A stretch of DNA of 64,000 nt from Leptolyngbya sp. SIOISBB (GCA_010671905.1 JAAHII010000001.1:4092001-4156000); one strand, 5' to 3'; positions 46,736-56,100 are shown, counted from the stretch's first letter. Notes: generated from the letters alone by a model not told the origin. A program made the numbers and translations.

Positions 46736-47008
46736 TTATTCCTGATGTTGTTTAGTCTTTTCAGAATCTTTGATAAATAATCTACGGCCTCGTAACTGAT
46801 TGTCGGCCTTGATTTCATCTGGCGTATGAAAGGTGAAACGGCGATTGCCCTTATGGACTGACCACTCCGCTTGGATGGTCGATTCCGGGAAGGTGCCTCG
46901 CTCTAACTGTTCCAACATTTTTGGCCAGCGAGTTTTGAGGTGTTTAACTTCACCGACATACAACCGAATGGTACCAAAATTAGCGACCGCATAAATTCCG
47001 GAGGCCAT
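46736..47008 (-). CDS. GIY-YIG nuclease-like small protein
   Basis: The 90-residue protein starts MASGIYAVANFGTIRLYVGEV followed by LKTRWPKMLEQLERGTF. The GIY...YVG pair at normal spacing and the following LKxRW arginine resemble the GIY-YIG nuclease core. The C-terminal part (RRFTFHTPDEIKADNQL) has a glutamate that could be the metal ligand, but the domain is short. It could be a degenerate or single-domain nuclease, and nuclease activity is not certain. It stands alone between the terminator and the kinase-CHASE2 gene. Confidence 0.5.
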   Translation of the reverse strand: MASGIYAVANFGTIRLYVGEVKHLKTRWPKMLEQLERGTFPESTIQAEWSVHKGNRRFTFHTPDEIKADNQLRGRRLFIKDSEKTKQHQE

Positions 47009-47145
47009 TTTTCAACGCGTTGAATAAGTTGCCTTTAAGCATGCCTCAGGAAGAGCCATAATGCCAACCTTAGGCTCATCAAGTGCGGTTGTTACTGCCC
47101 GCGACAGTTGTTAGGCTAGGGTGAACACTGACTGGTTGGGCAGCA

Positions 47146-49230
47146 TCAGTGGCCTAGTGTATCGTTACGGATCAAAGCAGCCGCGATCGCCCCGCTAGAA
47201 AATGCCGCCAGGGCCGGAGCCATGGGCATCCAACCCCCTAATGTGCCAACAGCTACTGGCACACCGATCAAAATCACACTGCCAACAGCTAGCCCCAACC
47301 CCAAAACACGCAAGCGTTTACCCTGACCACCTAATAGTGTCCCGCCCGTTACCCCCAACAAAATCCACACCACTTCAACCGCCTCTGGTAAGGCCCAAGG
47401 TAGGGGCAGCTCCTCTAACGCTGCCGACAAAATTTGGCTCGTAGCATGAGCATGTAACATCACCCCTGACATTAAAAAGTCTGCTTCGGCAGTGGCACTG
47501 TAAGGGGTCAAAAAGAAGTCTTTGGCAGAGGCCGCAGTCGTGCCAATCAAAATGATGCGATCGCGAATCATCTCTGTCTGGAACTGCCCTGCCAGAATCT
47601 CACCCAAGCTCACTGTCGGAATTGTCCCGGCAGCACCGCGATATCGCAACATGATTTGATATCCCGCTGCATCTATGTGGCGATACCCCCCAAAGTGAGA
47701 GTCTAGCGGCACAAAGGTGGCACCGTTGAGATCTAGATACTCAATATTGGTATCGCTGGCGAGGGGCACTACGTTGCGTGGCTGTAAGTAGGCTAAGGCC
47801 AGCCGTAACGCTAGGGAATAGAGCGGTTCTGTATCAGGACGTTCGTCCATTGATGCATAGATTAAACTACGGCGCACAACCCCATCAGCATCCACGGGGA
47901 AATCGTTGAAACCGACTCGTTCTGGCGACACTCCATTAGGGGCAGGAATACTTTCCGAGGGCGTCGTCCCCAATTGGCGAATCGCAATGACATTCTCCGC
48001 TGAGAGGGCCGAGAGCAACTGCGCATGCCCCTCCCCCTGGGGGATATCGCGATATAGGTCCAGCCCAATGACTTGCGGGTCATGGGTTTGCAGCGTCGTG
48101 ATCACTTCGGCTAGAATCGCATCGCTAGGTGTCGTTTGCTGCAGACGCATCAAATCGGCTTCCGTGATTTCGACCACCAGCAGGCGATCGTCCACGGGTG
48201 GTGGTGGCTGACGCTGCACCCACTGATCATGCAACCACAGCTCGATGGGTACCCAACCGCCCAACTGTCGAATAGTCAACACGATCGCAGTCACCATCAA
48301 GGCCGCGATCGCCTGGCGCCAAGGGCGGCGCTGCTGCTTATTGTTTACCTGGTCGACAGGGTCTATCGTTGTCTGCGGCATGCCCGTCATCAAGGGCGCC
48401 GCTAGTTGCGCATACTGCGCCAAATCGGCCAGGGCCGCCATCGCAGATGGATAACGCTGATAAATTGAGACGTGAGTCAGCTTCTGCAGAAAAACTTTTA
48501 GCCCAGGACTGACTGATGGGGCACTGGTTTCCCACTGCAATTCTCCAGTGACTGGGTTTTCGGGCAGTTCTGTTGGCGATCGCCCTGTTAGACCACGAAT
48601 CACGGTCATCCCCAGCGAATAGAGGTCGCTACTGTAGCGGGGGCGCCCAGCCATTTGTTCTGGCGCGGCATAGCCCTGAGTACCCACACTAATGGTGAAT
48701 TGATCGCTACCAGCTGTATAAAACTCCGTCGTAATTTCTTTGACTGCGCCAAAATCAATCAAGATGTACTGACCATCTGACCGTCGGCGCATCAGGTTAC
48801 TCGGTTTGATATCCCGATGTACCACTTGTTCTTGATGAATAAAGGCGAGCGTGGGTAAAACGCCGCGCAGTAAATTGACGGTTTCGACCTCATCAAAACT
48901 GGCTTTTTGCTTGAAAATATCGCTCAGAGAATCGCCGTCAATAAACTCTTGAACCAGGTAAAACTCACCCTCTAGCTCAAAGGCATCTAACAGTTCTGGA
49001 ATGCCGCTGTGATTGCCCAGACGGCGTAGCACGTCTACTTCTGCTTTAAATAAACGACGTGCCGTTTCTAAGAAACCGGGCGATGAGTTGACCGGCATCA
49101 GTTGCTTAATCACACAGTGTGACTGTGATCGTTGCTGATCAGTCGCCAAATAGGTTTGGGCAAAGCCTCCTTGTCCTAGTGGCCGGAGCAGCTTATAGCG
49201 TTCGTTTAGCCAACTCTCAGTCATCAGCAA
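47146..49230 (-). CDS. Ser/Thr protein kinase-CHASE2 fusion
   Basis: The N-terminal kinase domain (about residues 11-275) has a glycine loop (GQGGFA), Lys42, catalytic HRDIKPSN (D140), DFG (159-161) and GYAAPEQ, so it should be active. A membrane helix (about 306-325), an extracytoplasmic CHASE2 domain (about 330-600, with GLDLYRDIP, GFNDFPVDADGVVRR and VLIGTTAASAKD) and three C-terminal helices (about 615-685) follow. It is the third CHASE2 receptor here, with kinase output and reversed domain order. The ATG at 49230 and a second Met three residues on are both possible starts. Confidence 0.92.
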   Translation of the reverse strand: MLMTESWLNERYKLLRPLGQGGFAQTYLATDQQRSQSHCVIKQLMPVNSSPGFLETARRLFKAEVDVLRRLGNHSGIPELLDAFELEGEFYLVQEFIDGDSLSDIFKQKASFDEVETVNLLRGVLPTLAFIHQEQVVHRDIKPSNLMRRRSDGQYILIDFGAVKEITTEFYTAGSDQFTISVGTQGYAAPEQMAGRPRYSSDLYSLGMTVIRGLTGRSPTELPENPVTGELQWETSAPSVSPGLKVFLQKLTHVSIYQRYPSAMAALADLAQYAQLAAPLMTGMPQTTIDPVDQVNNKQQRRPWRQAIAALMVTAIVLTIRQLGGWVPIELWLHDQWVQRQPPPPVDDRLLVVEITEADLMRLQQTTPSDAILAEVITTLQTHDPQVIGLDLYRDIPQGEGHAQLLSALSAENVIAIRQLGTTPSESIPAPNGVSPERVGFNDFPVDADGVVRRSLIYASMDERPDTEPLYSLALRLALAYLQPRNVVPLASDTNIEYLDLNGATFVPLDSHFGGYRHIDAAGYQIMLRYRGAAGTIPTVSLGEILAGQFQTEMIRDRIILIGTTAASAKDFFLTPYSATAEADFLMSGVMLHAHATSQILSAALEELPLPWALPEAVEVVWILLGVTGGTLLGGQGKRLRVLGLGLAVGSVILIGVPVAVGTLGGWMPMAPALAAFSSGAIAAALIRNDTLGH

Positions 49231-49537
49231 CGACTTTGCATACCACTACACCACGAATAAGATTCACGCCGTCGAACCCGATTATGGGCACCTGACTCAC
49301 TCCTTTGAGAATAATCGAATAGCGGCTCTCCACCTTGAGGCATACAGGGGACTAACGTCCACTTCCTGACGATACCTAAGGGCACGGGCAATCAGTAGAT
49401 GTTCTATGCTGATAGAGACTATGGTCAGTCATGATCCCCATGTGGTGACGTAGAGCCTCATCGGCTGATGTTTCCCTGTTGCTCAGGCAGCAAATTTGGT
49501 CTCAAAACTGCCTAACGCTCATTAAAACTGTTTCAGA
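49231..49537. other. Divergent intergenic region between kinase-CHASE2 and terC
   Basis: The 307-bp gap should contain both promoters. I looked for the yybP-ykoY manganese riboswitch known before some TerC genes and did not find its conserved segments. No other structure was recognised. Confidence 0.4.
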
Positions 49538-50380
49538 ATGCTGGATAGCCTACTCGATATTTCTACTAATCTTGGCATCGATACTCTCTTACTGTTGCCA
49601 GTATTGATTGCTTTGGAAGCCGTTTTATCAGCTGATAACGCGATCGCCCTAGCCGCGATCGCCCAGGGGCTAGAGTCTGAGCAGCAGCAGCAGCGTGCCT
49701 TGAATGTCGGGCTGGTCGCCGCGTTTGCGCTCCGCATGCTCTTGATTTTGACGGCTTCTTGGGTTCTGCGCTTCTGGCAGTTCGAAGTTGCCGGTGCCCT
49801 CTATCTATTGTGGTTGGTCTATCAACATTTCACTGCTGCAGAGGATGAGAGTCATCATCACCATGGCCCGCGTTTTGCTTCCGTCTGGCAAGCGGTTCCG
49901 ACGATTGCGCTGACTGATTTGGCGTTTTCTCTAGACAGCGTTACCACTGCGATCGCCCTGTCACGCGATGTCTGGGTTGTGCTTTTGGGGGGCACTATCG
50001 GCATCCTGACCTTACGGTTTATGGCCCAGTTATTTATTCGCTGGCTGGACGAATATGAATATTTAGAAGATGCTGGCTTTATCACTGTAGCTTTTGTCGG
50101 TATCCGACTCTTATTGCGGGTCGCTAACGATAATTTAGTCCCGCCTCAATGGCTCATGGTTGTGCTCATTGCGGGCATTTTTGCTTGGGGATTTTCTAAG
50201 AAAACGCAACCCGAAGCAGCGGCAGAAACAGCGGTTGATACTGCGAGCCAGAATGGCCATTTACCGTCGGAAAACGATTCGTTGGCAGCTCCCCCGTCAG
50301 CATCATCCACTGCGGCAGAAGCCTCACGCCAACCAGCCGGTGTCATCAGTCTTGAAAATGATGCCAATCCCGCTGAATGA
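49538..50380 (+). CDS. TerC-family membrane protein
   Basis: This 280-residue protein has seven predicted membrane helices and the TerC hallmarks LEAVLSADNAIALAAIA and LTDLAFSLDSVTTAIALS, whose acidic residues bind metal. A His-rich loop (DESHHHHGP) separates the halves. TerC proteins export manganese or help to metallate exoenzymes, and in photosynthetic organisms are tied to thylakoid biogenesis. The last 70 residues are a hydrophilic Ala/Ser-rich tail unlike the core family. The gene is alone. Confidence 0.9.
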   Translation: MLDSLLDISTNLGIDTLLLLPVLIALEAVLSADNAIALAAIAQGLESEQQQQRALNVGLVAAFALRMLLILTASWVLRFWQFEVAGALYLLWLVYQHFTAAEDESHHHHGPRFASVWQAVPTIALTDLAFSLDSVTTAIALSRDVWVVLLGGTIGILTLRFMAQLFIRWLDEYEYLEDAGFITVAFVGIRLLLRVANDNLVPPQWLMVVLIAGIFAWGFSKKTQPEAAAETAVDTASQNGHLPSENDSLAAPPSASSTAAEASRQPAGVISLENDANPAE

Positions 50381-50924
50381 GCCAATGCTCTTGTCAGCGT
50401 GAAGATTAATCGCGGCATTGACCAATTTTGGGTGTAGACCGATGAGGGCTTAGCGCGATCGTGCTCAACGTCCACGTAGCAACCAAGCTAACCATGCGGT
50501 GGGCAATACAGCGTTTACCAATTCGTTATCAAGGACCCAGGAAGCGAGGGTTTTTCCCAAGAGAACAGGCTTTCCTCTTGGAGCTGACACAGTCGGATGA
50601 TGCCATCTCTACAGTTAACCAGGATTTACACCAGGCAAAAAAACATGAGAAAAAACAGGAAGACATAAACTTATGACACCTTTTATCTCATTTAGCAAAG
50701 CCTGGTGAATACTATTTCACCGTAGTTAAATGTCCTGTATCCTCCTCGTAAGATCAAGCTATCAACACGAGCAGTCATGGCAATGCAACAGTCCGAGATC
50801 GAGAACTTTGCACTGCTTCAGCTAAATCACTGCTGCCTAGGTTCCTCAACCCCGATATCAAGAACGCAGACTCAGCTCGCAATTTAATTACTCCATGCCT
50901 GGTGGCATTCGGAGAGGAGGCATC
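50381..50924. other. Intergenic region after terC
   Basis: No supported gene is seen in this 544-bp stretch. The 71-codon frame at 50461-50676 has no domain and starts without a good ribosome-binding site. No repeat or hairpin stands out. Confidence 0.45.
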
Positions 50925-51047
50925 ATGAAACGGACCTCGGCTTTGTCTTATCCCCTGACGCTATATCCACTCGTTAGGAACTTGTTCCGCGACTCCACTA
51001 TCCTGACTTTTAGCTTCTTAGTAATCGTATTTTTCCTTTGCTTGTAA
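50925..51047 (+). CDS. Candidate 40-residue membrane protein
   Basis: The frame begins ATG AAA CGG ACC at 50925, with a strong Shine-Dalgarno (GGAGAGGAGG) 5 nt upstream. It encodes MKRTSALSYPLTLYPLVRN and then a C-terminal membrane helix (STILTFSFLVIVFFLCL). The ribosome-binding site, basic N-terminus and single C-terminal helix make a small membrane protein plausible. I recognise no family. It lies alone between terC and glgA. The length is too short for coding statistics. Confidence 0.45.
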   Translation: MKRTSALSYPLTLYPLVRNLFRDSTILTFSFLVIVFFLCL

Positions 51048-51463
51048 AAGCGCTCGCTCACCACCAGAGTTAAACCAGCAAGGAAAGCAGCAACCGTTAA
51101 TCCCCCAAACGTCCATGACCTCAGTGCTCAACGCTGCAAACAAGCAATAGAACCAGGTCTTTAGGCAGAACCGCTTCACAGCTAGAGCCTTGATTCCTGC
51201 TTCAGGTATAGGCGCGATCGCTCCATATCTTGAAGGTAATATCAACCAAACGGCGGCAGGAGGGTTTAGCTCCTTCGCGATCGCCCGCTCACCTCCAGCC
51301 GGTAAAGTTAGGCGGACATTATCCAAGACCTAGTTGATATTGAGATGCGCCTAACTGGGTAACTCTGACCACACCAAAATGACAGAATTCGGGACATCTC
51401 AAAATGAAGCATCACGAATTCTTTAGTCGTTGTCAGCAGCCAGAGTGATGATCAACAGCTGGT
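51048..51463. other. Intergenic region downstream of glgA
   Basis: A 102-codon minus-strand frame here (51018-51326) overlaps the small ORF and is rich in Cys, Trp and Phe; I regard it as chance. An 8-bp inverted repeat (51384-51391 and 51415-51422) may mark the glgA 3' end, without a T run. Confidence 0.4.
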
Positions 51464-52939
51464 TTACTTATGGCGGATGTAGTTGTACATCTTGATGTAC
51501 TCTTGGCCTGATTTTTTCCAAGAGTAGTCACGCTGCATACCCTGGAGTGCCAGCTGTTGGAACAGCTCCGGCTCATCATAGTAGAGGTCGAGCGCTCGAT
51601 TCATGCCTGATTCCAGGGCATAGTTGTCAGATTCATAAAACACAAAACCAGTCCTTTCTTCTTGGGGATGAGCCGTATCATAATCCCAGTCAAAGACCGT
51701 ACTCACTAAGCCGCCCACCCCGCGCACCACAGGGACTGTGCCGTAGCGCATGGAAATTAATTGAGTTAAGCCACAAGGTTCAAATTTGCTGGGTACCACC
51801 ATCAGGTCAGCACCCGCATAGATTAAGTGAGCCAATTCTTCGTTAAAGCTGAGTTCCAGGTGAATGTCGGGATGGTCATTGAGATGGCGTTTTTCATGCC
51901 AGAACCATTCATTAATCGTGCTGTCTGTAGCAGAGCCCAGCAAGACAAATTGAGCACCACGGTTCAGTGCGTAGTACATCGCATGGTGTACGAGGTGCAC
52001 GCCCTTCTGATCATCCAGCCGACCAATAAAAGCAACCATCGGTTTATCACAGGGCCGAAGATGCAGTTGTTCCCGCAGGGCTTTTTTATTCAGCACCTTA
52101 TCTTCAAACGTGCTTAGGCTATATGGGTGGGCAATGTGCTCATCGTCTTCTGGATTCCAGATGGTGTAGTCGACGCCGTTGAGAATGCCGGAAAACTTAA
52201 AACCTTTGGCATGGAGAGTGCTCCCCAAACCAAATCCACAGTCACCGTACATAGCTTCCCAAGCGTGGTGAGGCGCGACTGTATTAACGTGGTTGGCGTA
52301 AACTATCCCACCCTTCATGAAGTTGAGCGAAAACGGATTGAAGTTATCTCGCAGTTGTTCATATTGGAAGTAATAAGCCTCGCGGTTCAACCCTGTGGCC
52401 CAGAGAATCTCGGGTCCCCCAAAGCCTTGATGTTTGAAGTTATGAATGGTGTAAAGCACCCTTTGGGTGTCCATGCCATGGTACTGGTACATCTCGTATA
52501 GCAGTACTGGTACGAGACCGGTTTGCCAATCATGGCAGTGAATGACGTCAGGTCGCTTATTACTTTGCAGTAAAAATTCCAGAGCCGCTTTACTAAAGAA
52601 AGCAAACCGCATCGGGTCATCGCTGCAGCCATAGTAAGTGCCTCGATCGAAGAAGAAGTCTTCAGAGTGTGGCTCGATAAAGAAGCAAAGCTGACCATGT
52701 ACCCAACCACAAAAGACAGAGCAATGAATGCGGTTACCGTACCAGGGCACCCAGAGGTCTTTATAGGCGTCGTGCAGCCCCCAAATATGGTCGTAGCGCA
52801 TGTTGTTGTACTTGGGCAAAATCAGCTCGATACAATGCCCTTGAGCTTCAACTTCACGGCTTAGACCATAAACGACATCCCCTAAGCCACCTGCCTTGAT
52901 GACCGGTGCACATTCCGAGGCAATCTGCACGATGTACAT
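51464..52939 (-). CDS. glgA: Glycogen synthase (GlgA)
   Basis: This GT5 enzyme extends alpha-1,4-glucan chains with ADP-glucose. The ADP-glucose motif KAGGLGDVVYGL is near the N-terminus. HCHDWQTGLVPVLLYEMY, FIGRLDDQKGVHLV and the C-terminal FEPCGLTQLISMRYGTVPVV, with the catalytic acidic region, are intact. The length of 491 residues is normal. Cyanobacteria often have two GlgA paralogues; the MYIVQIASECAPVIKAGG start fits the plant-soluble-starch-synthase-like type. It is divergent from DUF3386. Confidence 0.94.
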   Translation of the reverse strand: MYIVQIASECAPVIKAGGLGDVVYGLSREVEAQGHCIELILPKYNNMRYDHIWGLHDAYKDLWVPWYGNRIHCSVFCGWVHGQLCFFIEPHSEDFFFDRGTYYGCSDDPMRFAFFSKAALEFLLQSNKRPDVIHCHDWQTGLVPVLLYEMYQYHGMDTQRVLYTIHNFKHQGFGGPEILWATGLNREAYYFQYEQLRDNFNPFSLNFMKGGIVYANHVNTVAPHHAWEAMYGDCGFGLGSTLHAKGFKFSGILNGVDYTIWNPEDDEHIAHPYSLSTFEDKVLNKKALREQLHLRPCDKPMVAFIGRLDDQKGVHLVHHAMYYALNRGAQFVLLGSATDSTINEWFWHEKRHLNDHPDIHLELSFNEELAHLIYAGADLMVVPSKFEPCGLTQLISMRYGTVPVVRGVGGLVSTVFDWDYDTAHPQEERTGFVFYESDNYALESGMNRALDLYYDEPELFQQLALQGMQRDYSWKKSGQEYIKMYNYIRHK

Positions 52940-53148
52940 TGGGAAACCCTCGTTTTACAAAAGTTTATTATGAATTGATTTTATTCAATCAGGAAGACTC
53001 TAGTCAGGCAAGGGGACTGCGGAGAATTGCGATCGCCCTACAGTGCTCAAATCAGGTGCGATGCTTGTTACATACGCTTTTCCACCAGTCAGAGCGTTAC
53101 CATGCTAAAAGACCAAACTACATTCCACAGATTGCAAAGGAGCAAGGC

Positions 53149-53793
53149 ATGGTAAGCACTCAAGTTGCGGCTCGCGATTTTTTTCGTTCAGCCTATGAGA
53201 ATCGCTATACCTGGGATCAAAACTTCCCTGGCTACACCACCGATGTGACTTTGATCGCGGATGGCAAGGCCTCAACGGCTAAGGCCACCGTGAAAGCTGA
53301 CCTCAAAGCTGAAGTGTCTGATATCGAGGAGGAAGCAGCCCAGAAAGCGATCCAATATCAGCTGTGGGAAGTGGCCATTCATCGCATCCGCCGTTCTTTT
53401 GAAGACACTCACGGAGCCAATACCTTCGCCTATGGCAAGACGCTAGAAGATGGCGCCGTCGAGATTTTGATGGGTGGTAAAGCCGAAGGCGATCGCTATC
53501 ACATTCGCGATAACGAAGTCAGTATGGTCCATCGCCAGATTCACGGCACTGTGGTGACCATCTACACGTTTAGCAGCCACGACACTGGAGAAGGATATTT
53601 ATCCCACAAATACGATTCGGTTTACCACGATCCCACCACCGGAGAACAAAAGGGAGGCCGCAGCATTTTTGAAGATACATATGAAAAAGTTGGCGATTAT
53701 GTCATTTTGACGGAACGCAAGATCCAAACCGAGACCGAAAACGGTACTTCGGAGCAGATCTTTCGTTTCTCTAACATCCAGTTAACGGCTTAA
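53149..53793 (+). CDS. DUF3386 family protein
   Basis: From the ATG at 53149 the protein has 214 residues (MVSTQVAARDFFRSAYENRYTW to IFRFSNIQLTA). It matches the cyanobacterial DUF3386 family, with YTWDQNFPGYTTDVTL and GGRSIFEDTYEKVGDYVILTERK as conserved segments. No signal peptide or membrane helix is seen. The function is unknown. A good GGAG ribosome-binding site lies 6-9 nt upstream. The frame extends upstream to 52906 but overlaps the start of glgA there, so the later start is preferred. Confidence 0.85.
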   Translation: MVSTQVAARDFFRSAYENRYTWDQNFPGYTTDVTLIADGKASTAKATVKADLKAEVSDIEEEAAQKAIQYQLWEVAIHRIRRSFEDTHGANTFAYGKTLEDGAVEILMGGKAEGDRYHIRDNEVSMVHRQIHGTVVTIYTFSSHDTGEGYLSHKYDSVYHDPTTGEQKGGRSIFEDTYEKVGDYVILTERKIQTETENGTSEQIFRFSNIQLTA

Positions 53794-53885
53794 ATCCCTT
53801 CATGGCTGTCATATCGGGGCTAAGTTGCTTGCTTAGAGGGCAACCCAACTCCGATAGCGAATCCACAGAGAGGATTGATTGGGCA

Positions 53886-53923
53886 GTGAGCAGTCGCCAA
53901 TAGAATTTTCAGGGACTGCTCAC
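53886..53923. repeat. Perfect 10-bp inverted repeat after DUF3386
   Basis: GTGAGCAGTC (53886-53895) and GACTGCTCAC (53914-53923) form a hairpin with an 18-nt loop between two convergent genes. There is no T run. It may be a bidirectional 3' structure or a dispersed repeat. Confidence 0.4.
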
Positions 53924-54066
53924 CCCTCACTCCCTGAAGGTTCTATCGAATATTTGCAACGCCTAGTTTCGGCGCTCCTGAACGGCAAAACCGTATAGTC
54001 GATCTTGAGCCACTGCCCAGTTTGCTGGAGGCAGATAGCTTCATCTAAATGAGCGATCGCCTACCG

Positions 54067-55194
54067 CTAGCTTGAGGCAAGTGCTTTTTCCAGCGATCGC
54101 TGCAAACTAGCAGGACCAAAATGTTCCAAAGTTTGTTGCCGCAACCAATCAGCATCACACCGCTGATCGCCACCTCGCAGAATCTCGATACAAGCCATTG
54201 CCACAGCATCTGGATCGCGGTATGGCACTCGCCAACCTACACGACCGTCTTGGAGAGGATCAGCAGAGCCGTCATCATCGCCAGACAGCGTTGGGACACC
54301 GCAAGCCATCGCTTCTAAATAGACGATGCCAAAGCCTTCTCTCGACGGCATGACATAGGCGTTTGCCAGACGATAGTGTTCCACTAACAGATCGTCCGGC
54401 ACAAATCCGGCGAACACGACCTGCTCAGCTACGCCCAAATCTTCCGCCATCTTGGCTAACCGGGGCTGATCATCTCCCCGGCCCACGACTAAGTACTTAA
54501 CCTGGGGAAACTGGCTGAGAATTTTGGGCAACGCCCGAATCGTGACATCGACACCCTTATAAATGTCGCCAGACCATAAACGAGCCACCGTCATCAGGAC
54601 CTGATGACCTTGTAGCTCATACTTGTTAACCAATTCAAGATTGGGGCTGCCTGGGGTAAACTTCTCACCATTGATCACACAGGGCAACATATGAAATTTC
54701 TGAGGATCTAAGCCATTCGCTGCACAAGATAGATCACGGGTATACCGGCTGTTAATCCAGATACTATGAGCCTGCTGTAAAGCTTGATATTGACGACCCG
54801 CAACCGGATTCCAGACTTCTTTGCCGTACAGGATCATCGTCAACGGCGTCTTAAACCAACGACAAAGCGGCTGCAGCAGAGGACTGAGTAAAATATGTCC
54901 ACTAATCAGGCGAGCATACTTGCCACGTCGCAGATTTTGTAATAAATGCCAGCCTAGGTGTAACCGGCCGAAGTTGCCAGCATATTTCCCAGAATAATGA
55001 AAGTTCAATTTGGGATCTGCTGCAAAAGGATTCAGATCAGTTGCTTGGTCTCGCAGTAAATAAACATCGGCAGGAGGTGCGTCAGGACAAGCCGTATAAG
55101 CCCGTAAGACATCTTTGGCATAGGACTGGATACCGCCTTCAACGGAAAAAACACTTAAAAATACAAATCCGACTACGTTCCTCTGGCCTGGCAA
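54067..55194 (-). CDS. Glycosyltransferase family 4 protein
   Basis: This 375-residue GT-B enzyme has VFSVEGGIQSYAKDVLRAY at the N-terminal glycine-rich acceptor-side loop. The donor-binding C-terminal half contains VARLWSGDIYKGVDVTIRALP, VVGRGDDQPRL and PSREGFGIVYLEAMACGVP (the EX7E motif). It should transfer a sugar from a nucleotide donor to a lipid-linked or extracellular glycan precursor. It is soluble or peripherally attached. No neighbour tells its pathway. A 17-bp direct repeat lies about 46-80 bp upstream. Confidence 0.87.
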   Translation of the reverse strand: MPGQRNVVGFVFLSVFSVEGGIQSYAKDVLRAYTACPDAPPADVYLLRDQATDLNPFAADPKLNFHYSGKYAGNFGRLHLGWHLLQNLRRGKYARLISGHILLSPLLQPLCRWFKTPLTMILYGKEVWNPVAGRQYQALQQAHSIWINSRYTRDLSCAANGLDPQKFHMLPCVINGEKFTPGSPNLELVNKYELQGHQVLMTVARLWSGDIYKGVDVTIRALPKILSQFPQVKYLVVGRGDDQPRLAKMAEDLGVAEQVVFAGFVPDDLLVEHYRLANAYVMPSREGFGIVYLEAMACGVPTLSGDDDGSADPLQDGRVGWRVPYRDPDAVAMACIEILRGGDQRCDADWLRQQTLEHFGPASLQRSLEKALASS

Positions 55195-55586
55195 AACAAC
55201 CTCCTAAGAGCCCGCTGTGAATAAGTTAAGGCAACATAATTGGGGCTATCAATTTTGTTGGGGCGATCAATTTTATAGGGGAATCTAGGCTCCTAAAGCC
55301 AAACATCCTGTTGTTGAAGCCCTCTTGCTGACTGGGGCAGGATTAAGATCCCTAACCGTAAATGACATGAGCAGAACGGTTTTTCTACAGGATGAAGATA
55401 GGACTATATCCCAGGATATTCTCTGATGTAGGCACATCAATAATGCAGGATTGAAATGCCTAAAATGTCTAATGTTTTTTAGACTGATCAATTCTTTTGA
55501 GCTTTTGGTGATTTGGAGGCCGTCCCTATCATTGAGTCCCATTTTGAGATTTTCCCCTTCAAAGTATGCCCAATTGATTACCTGGG
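55195..55586. other. Intergenic region upstream of the GT4 gene, with direct repeats
   Basis: This 392-bp AT-rich stretch contains two 17-bp direct repeats (annotated separately). A minus-strand frame of 123 codons (55285-55656) has no domain and overlaps the RsbW-like gene in another frame, so I reject it. No other feature was seen. Confidence 0.45.
55240..55274. repeat. Two 17-bp direct repeats upstream of the GT4 gene
   Basis: TTGGGGCTATCAATTTT (55240-55256) and TTGGGGCGATCAATTTT (55258-55274) differ at one base and have an 18-bp period. They lie 46-80 bp before the glycosyltransferase start on its 5' side. The position suits a regulator-binding site, without proof. Confidence 0.5.
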
Positions 55587-56027
55587 TTATCTGACATCGT
55601 CGGGCCGATGATGATATTGCGTAATCTCCAGGCAATTCTGGTTGTCCTGACGCCAATAAGCAACTTGATCAACTGCACGTCTTAGGAGGAACCAACCATA
55701 GCCACCGTGGCAAAGTAAGCTACCGGGTTGGGGCTCTTGGAGCTGAGTGGGATCAAAAGGATGGCCTTGATCCCAGATGCGAATGTTGACGCAATCTCCC
55801 GCCAATTTTACTTCAATGGCAATTGGCGTCTCTGGCGGCAGTTGAGCATGCGCATGCCGGACAGCATTCGTAAAGCCTTCAGCAACTGCAATATTGAGGC
55901 GATCGCAGTTGCCTTTTACCCAACTAAATTCTGGGCCTAACGTGCGATACCAATGATTAAACCAAGCCTGGACTTGGTTTAAGGTTTCTAGCTGACTATC
56001 AAAGACTAAGTGTGCAGATGTTTGCAT
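55587..56027 (-). CDS. RsbW-like anti-sigma regulatory factor (HATPase_c_2)
   Basis: The 146-residue protein has the GHKL ATP-binding boxes: N box AVAEGFTNAVRHAH, D box IWDQGHPFD and the glycine loop GGYGWFLLRRAVDQVAYW. It lacks a His phosphoacceptor and is a single-domain serine kinase/anti-sigma type. Such proteins act with PP2C phosphatases and STAS antagonists in partner-switching systems. None of those partners is adjacent here. The ATG at 56027 (MQTSAHLVF) is preferred; the frame is open to 56120. Confidence 0.85.
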   Translation of the reverse strand: MQTSAHLVFDSQLETLNQVQAWFNHWYRTLGPEFSWVKGNCDRLNIAVAEGFTNAVRHAHAQLPPETPIAIEVKLAGDCVNIRIWDQGHPFDPTQLQEPQPGSLLCHGGYGWFLLRRAVDQVAYWRQDNQNCLEITQYHHRPDDVR

Positions 56028-56100
56028 AACTCTACCAAGCTCATGGGGATAAGCCAGCAGATGCAGTGAACCTATGATTTCTAAAATCTCTGTATACATA

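Noticed and set aside
49400-49537. Possible yybP-ykoY manganese riboswitch before terC
   Set aside because: The conserved segments of the motif are not found in the leader.
51018-51326. 102-codon minus-strand frame between terC and glgA
   Set aside because: It is rich in Cys, Trp and Phe, has no domain and overlaps a better small ORF.
55285-55656. 123-codon minus-strand frame overlapping the RsbW-like gene
   Set aside because: It is out of frame with a well-supported gene, and its own sequence has no domain.
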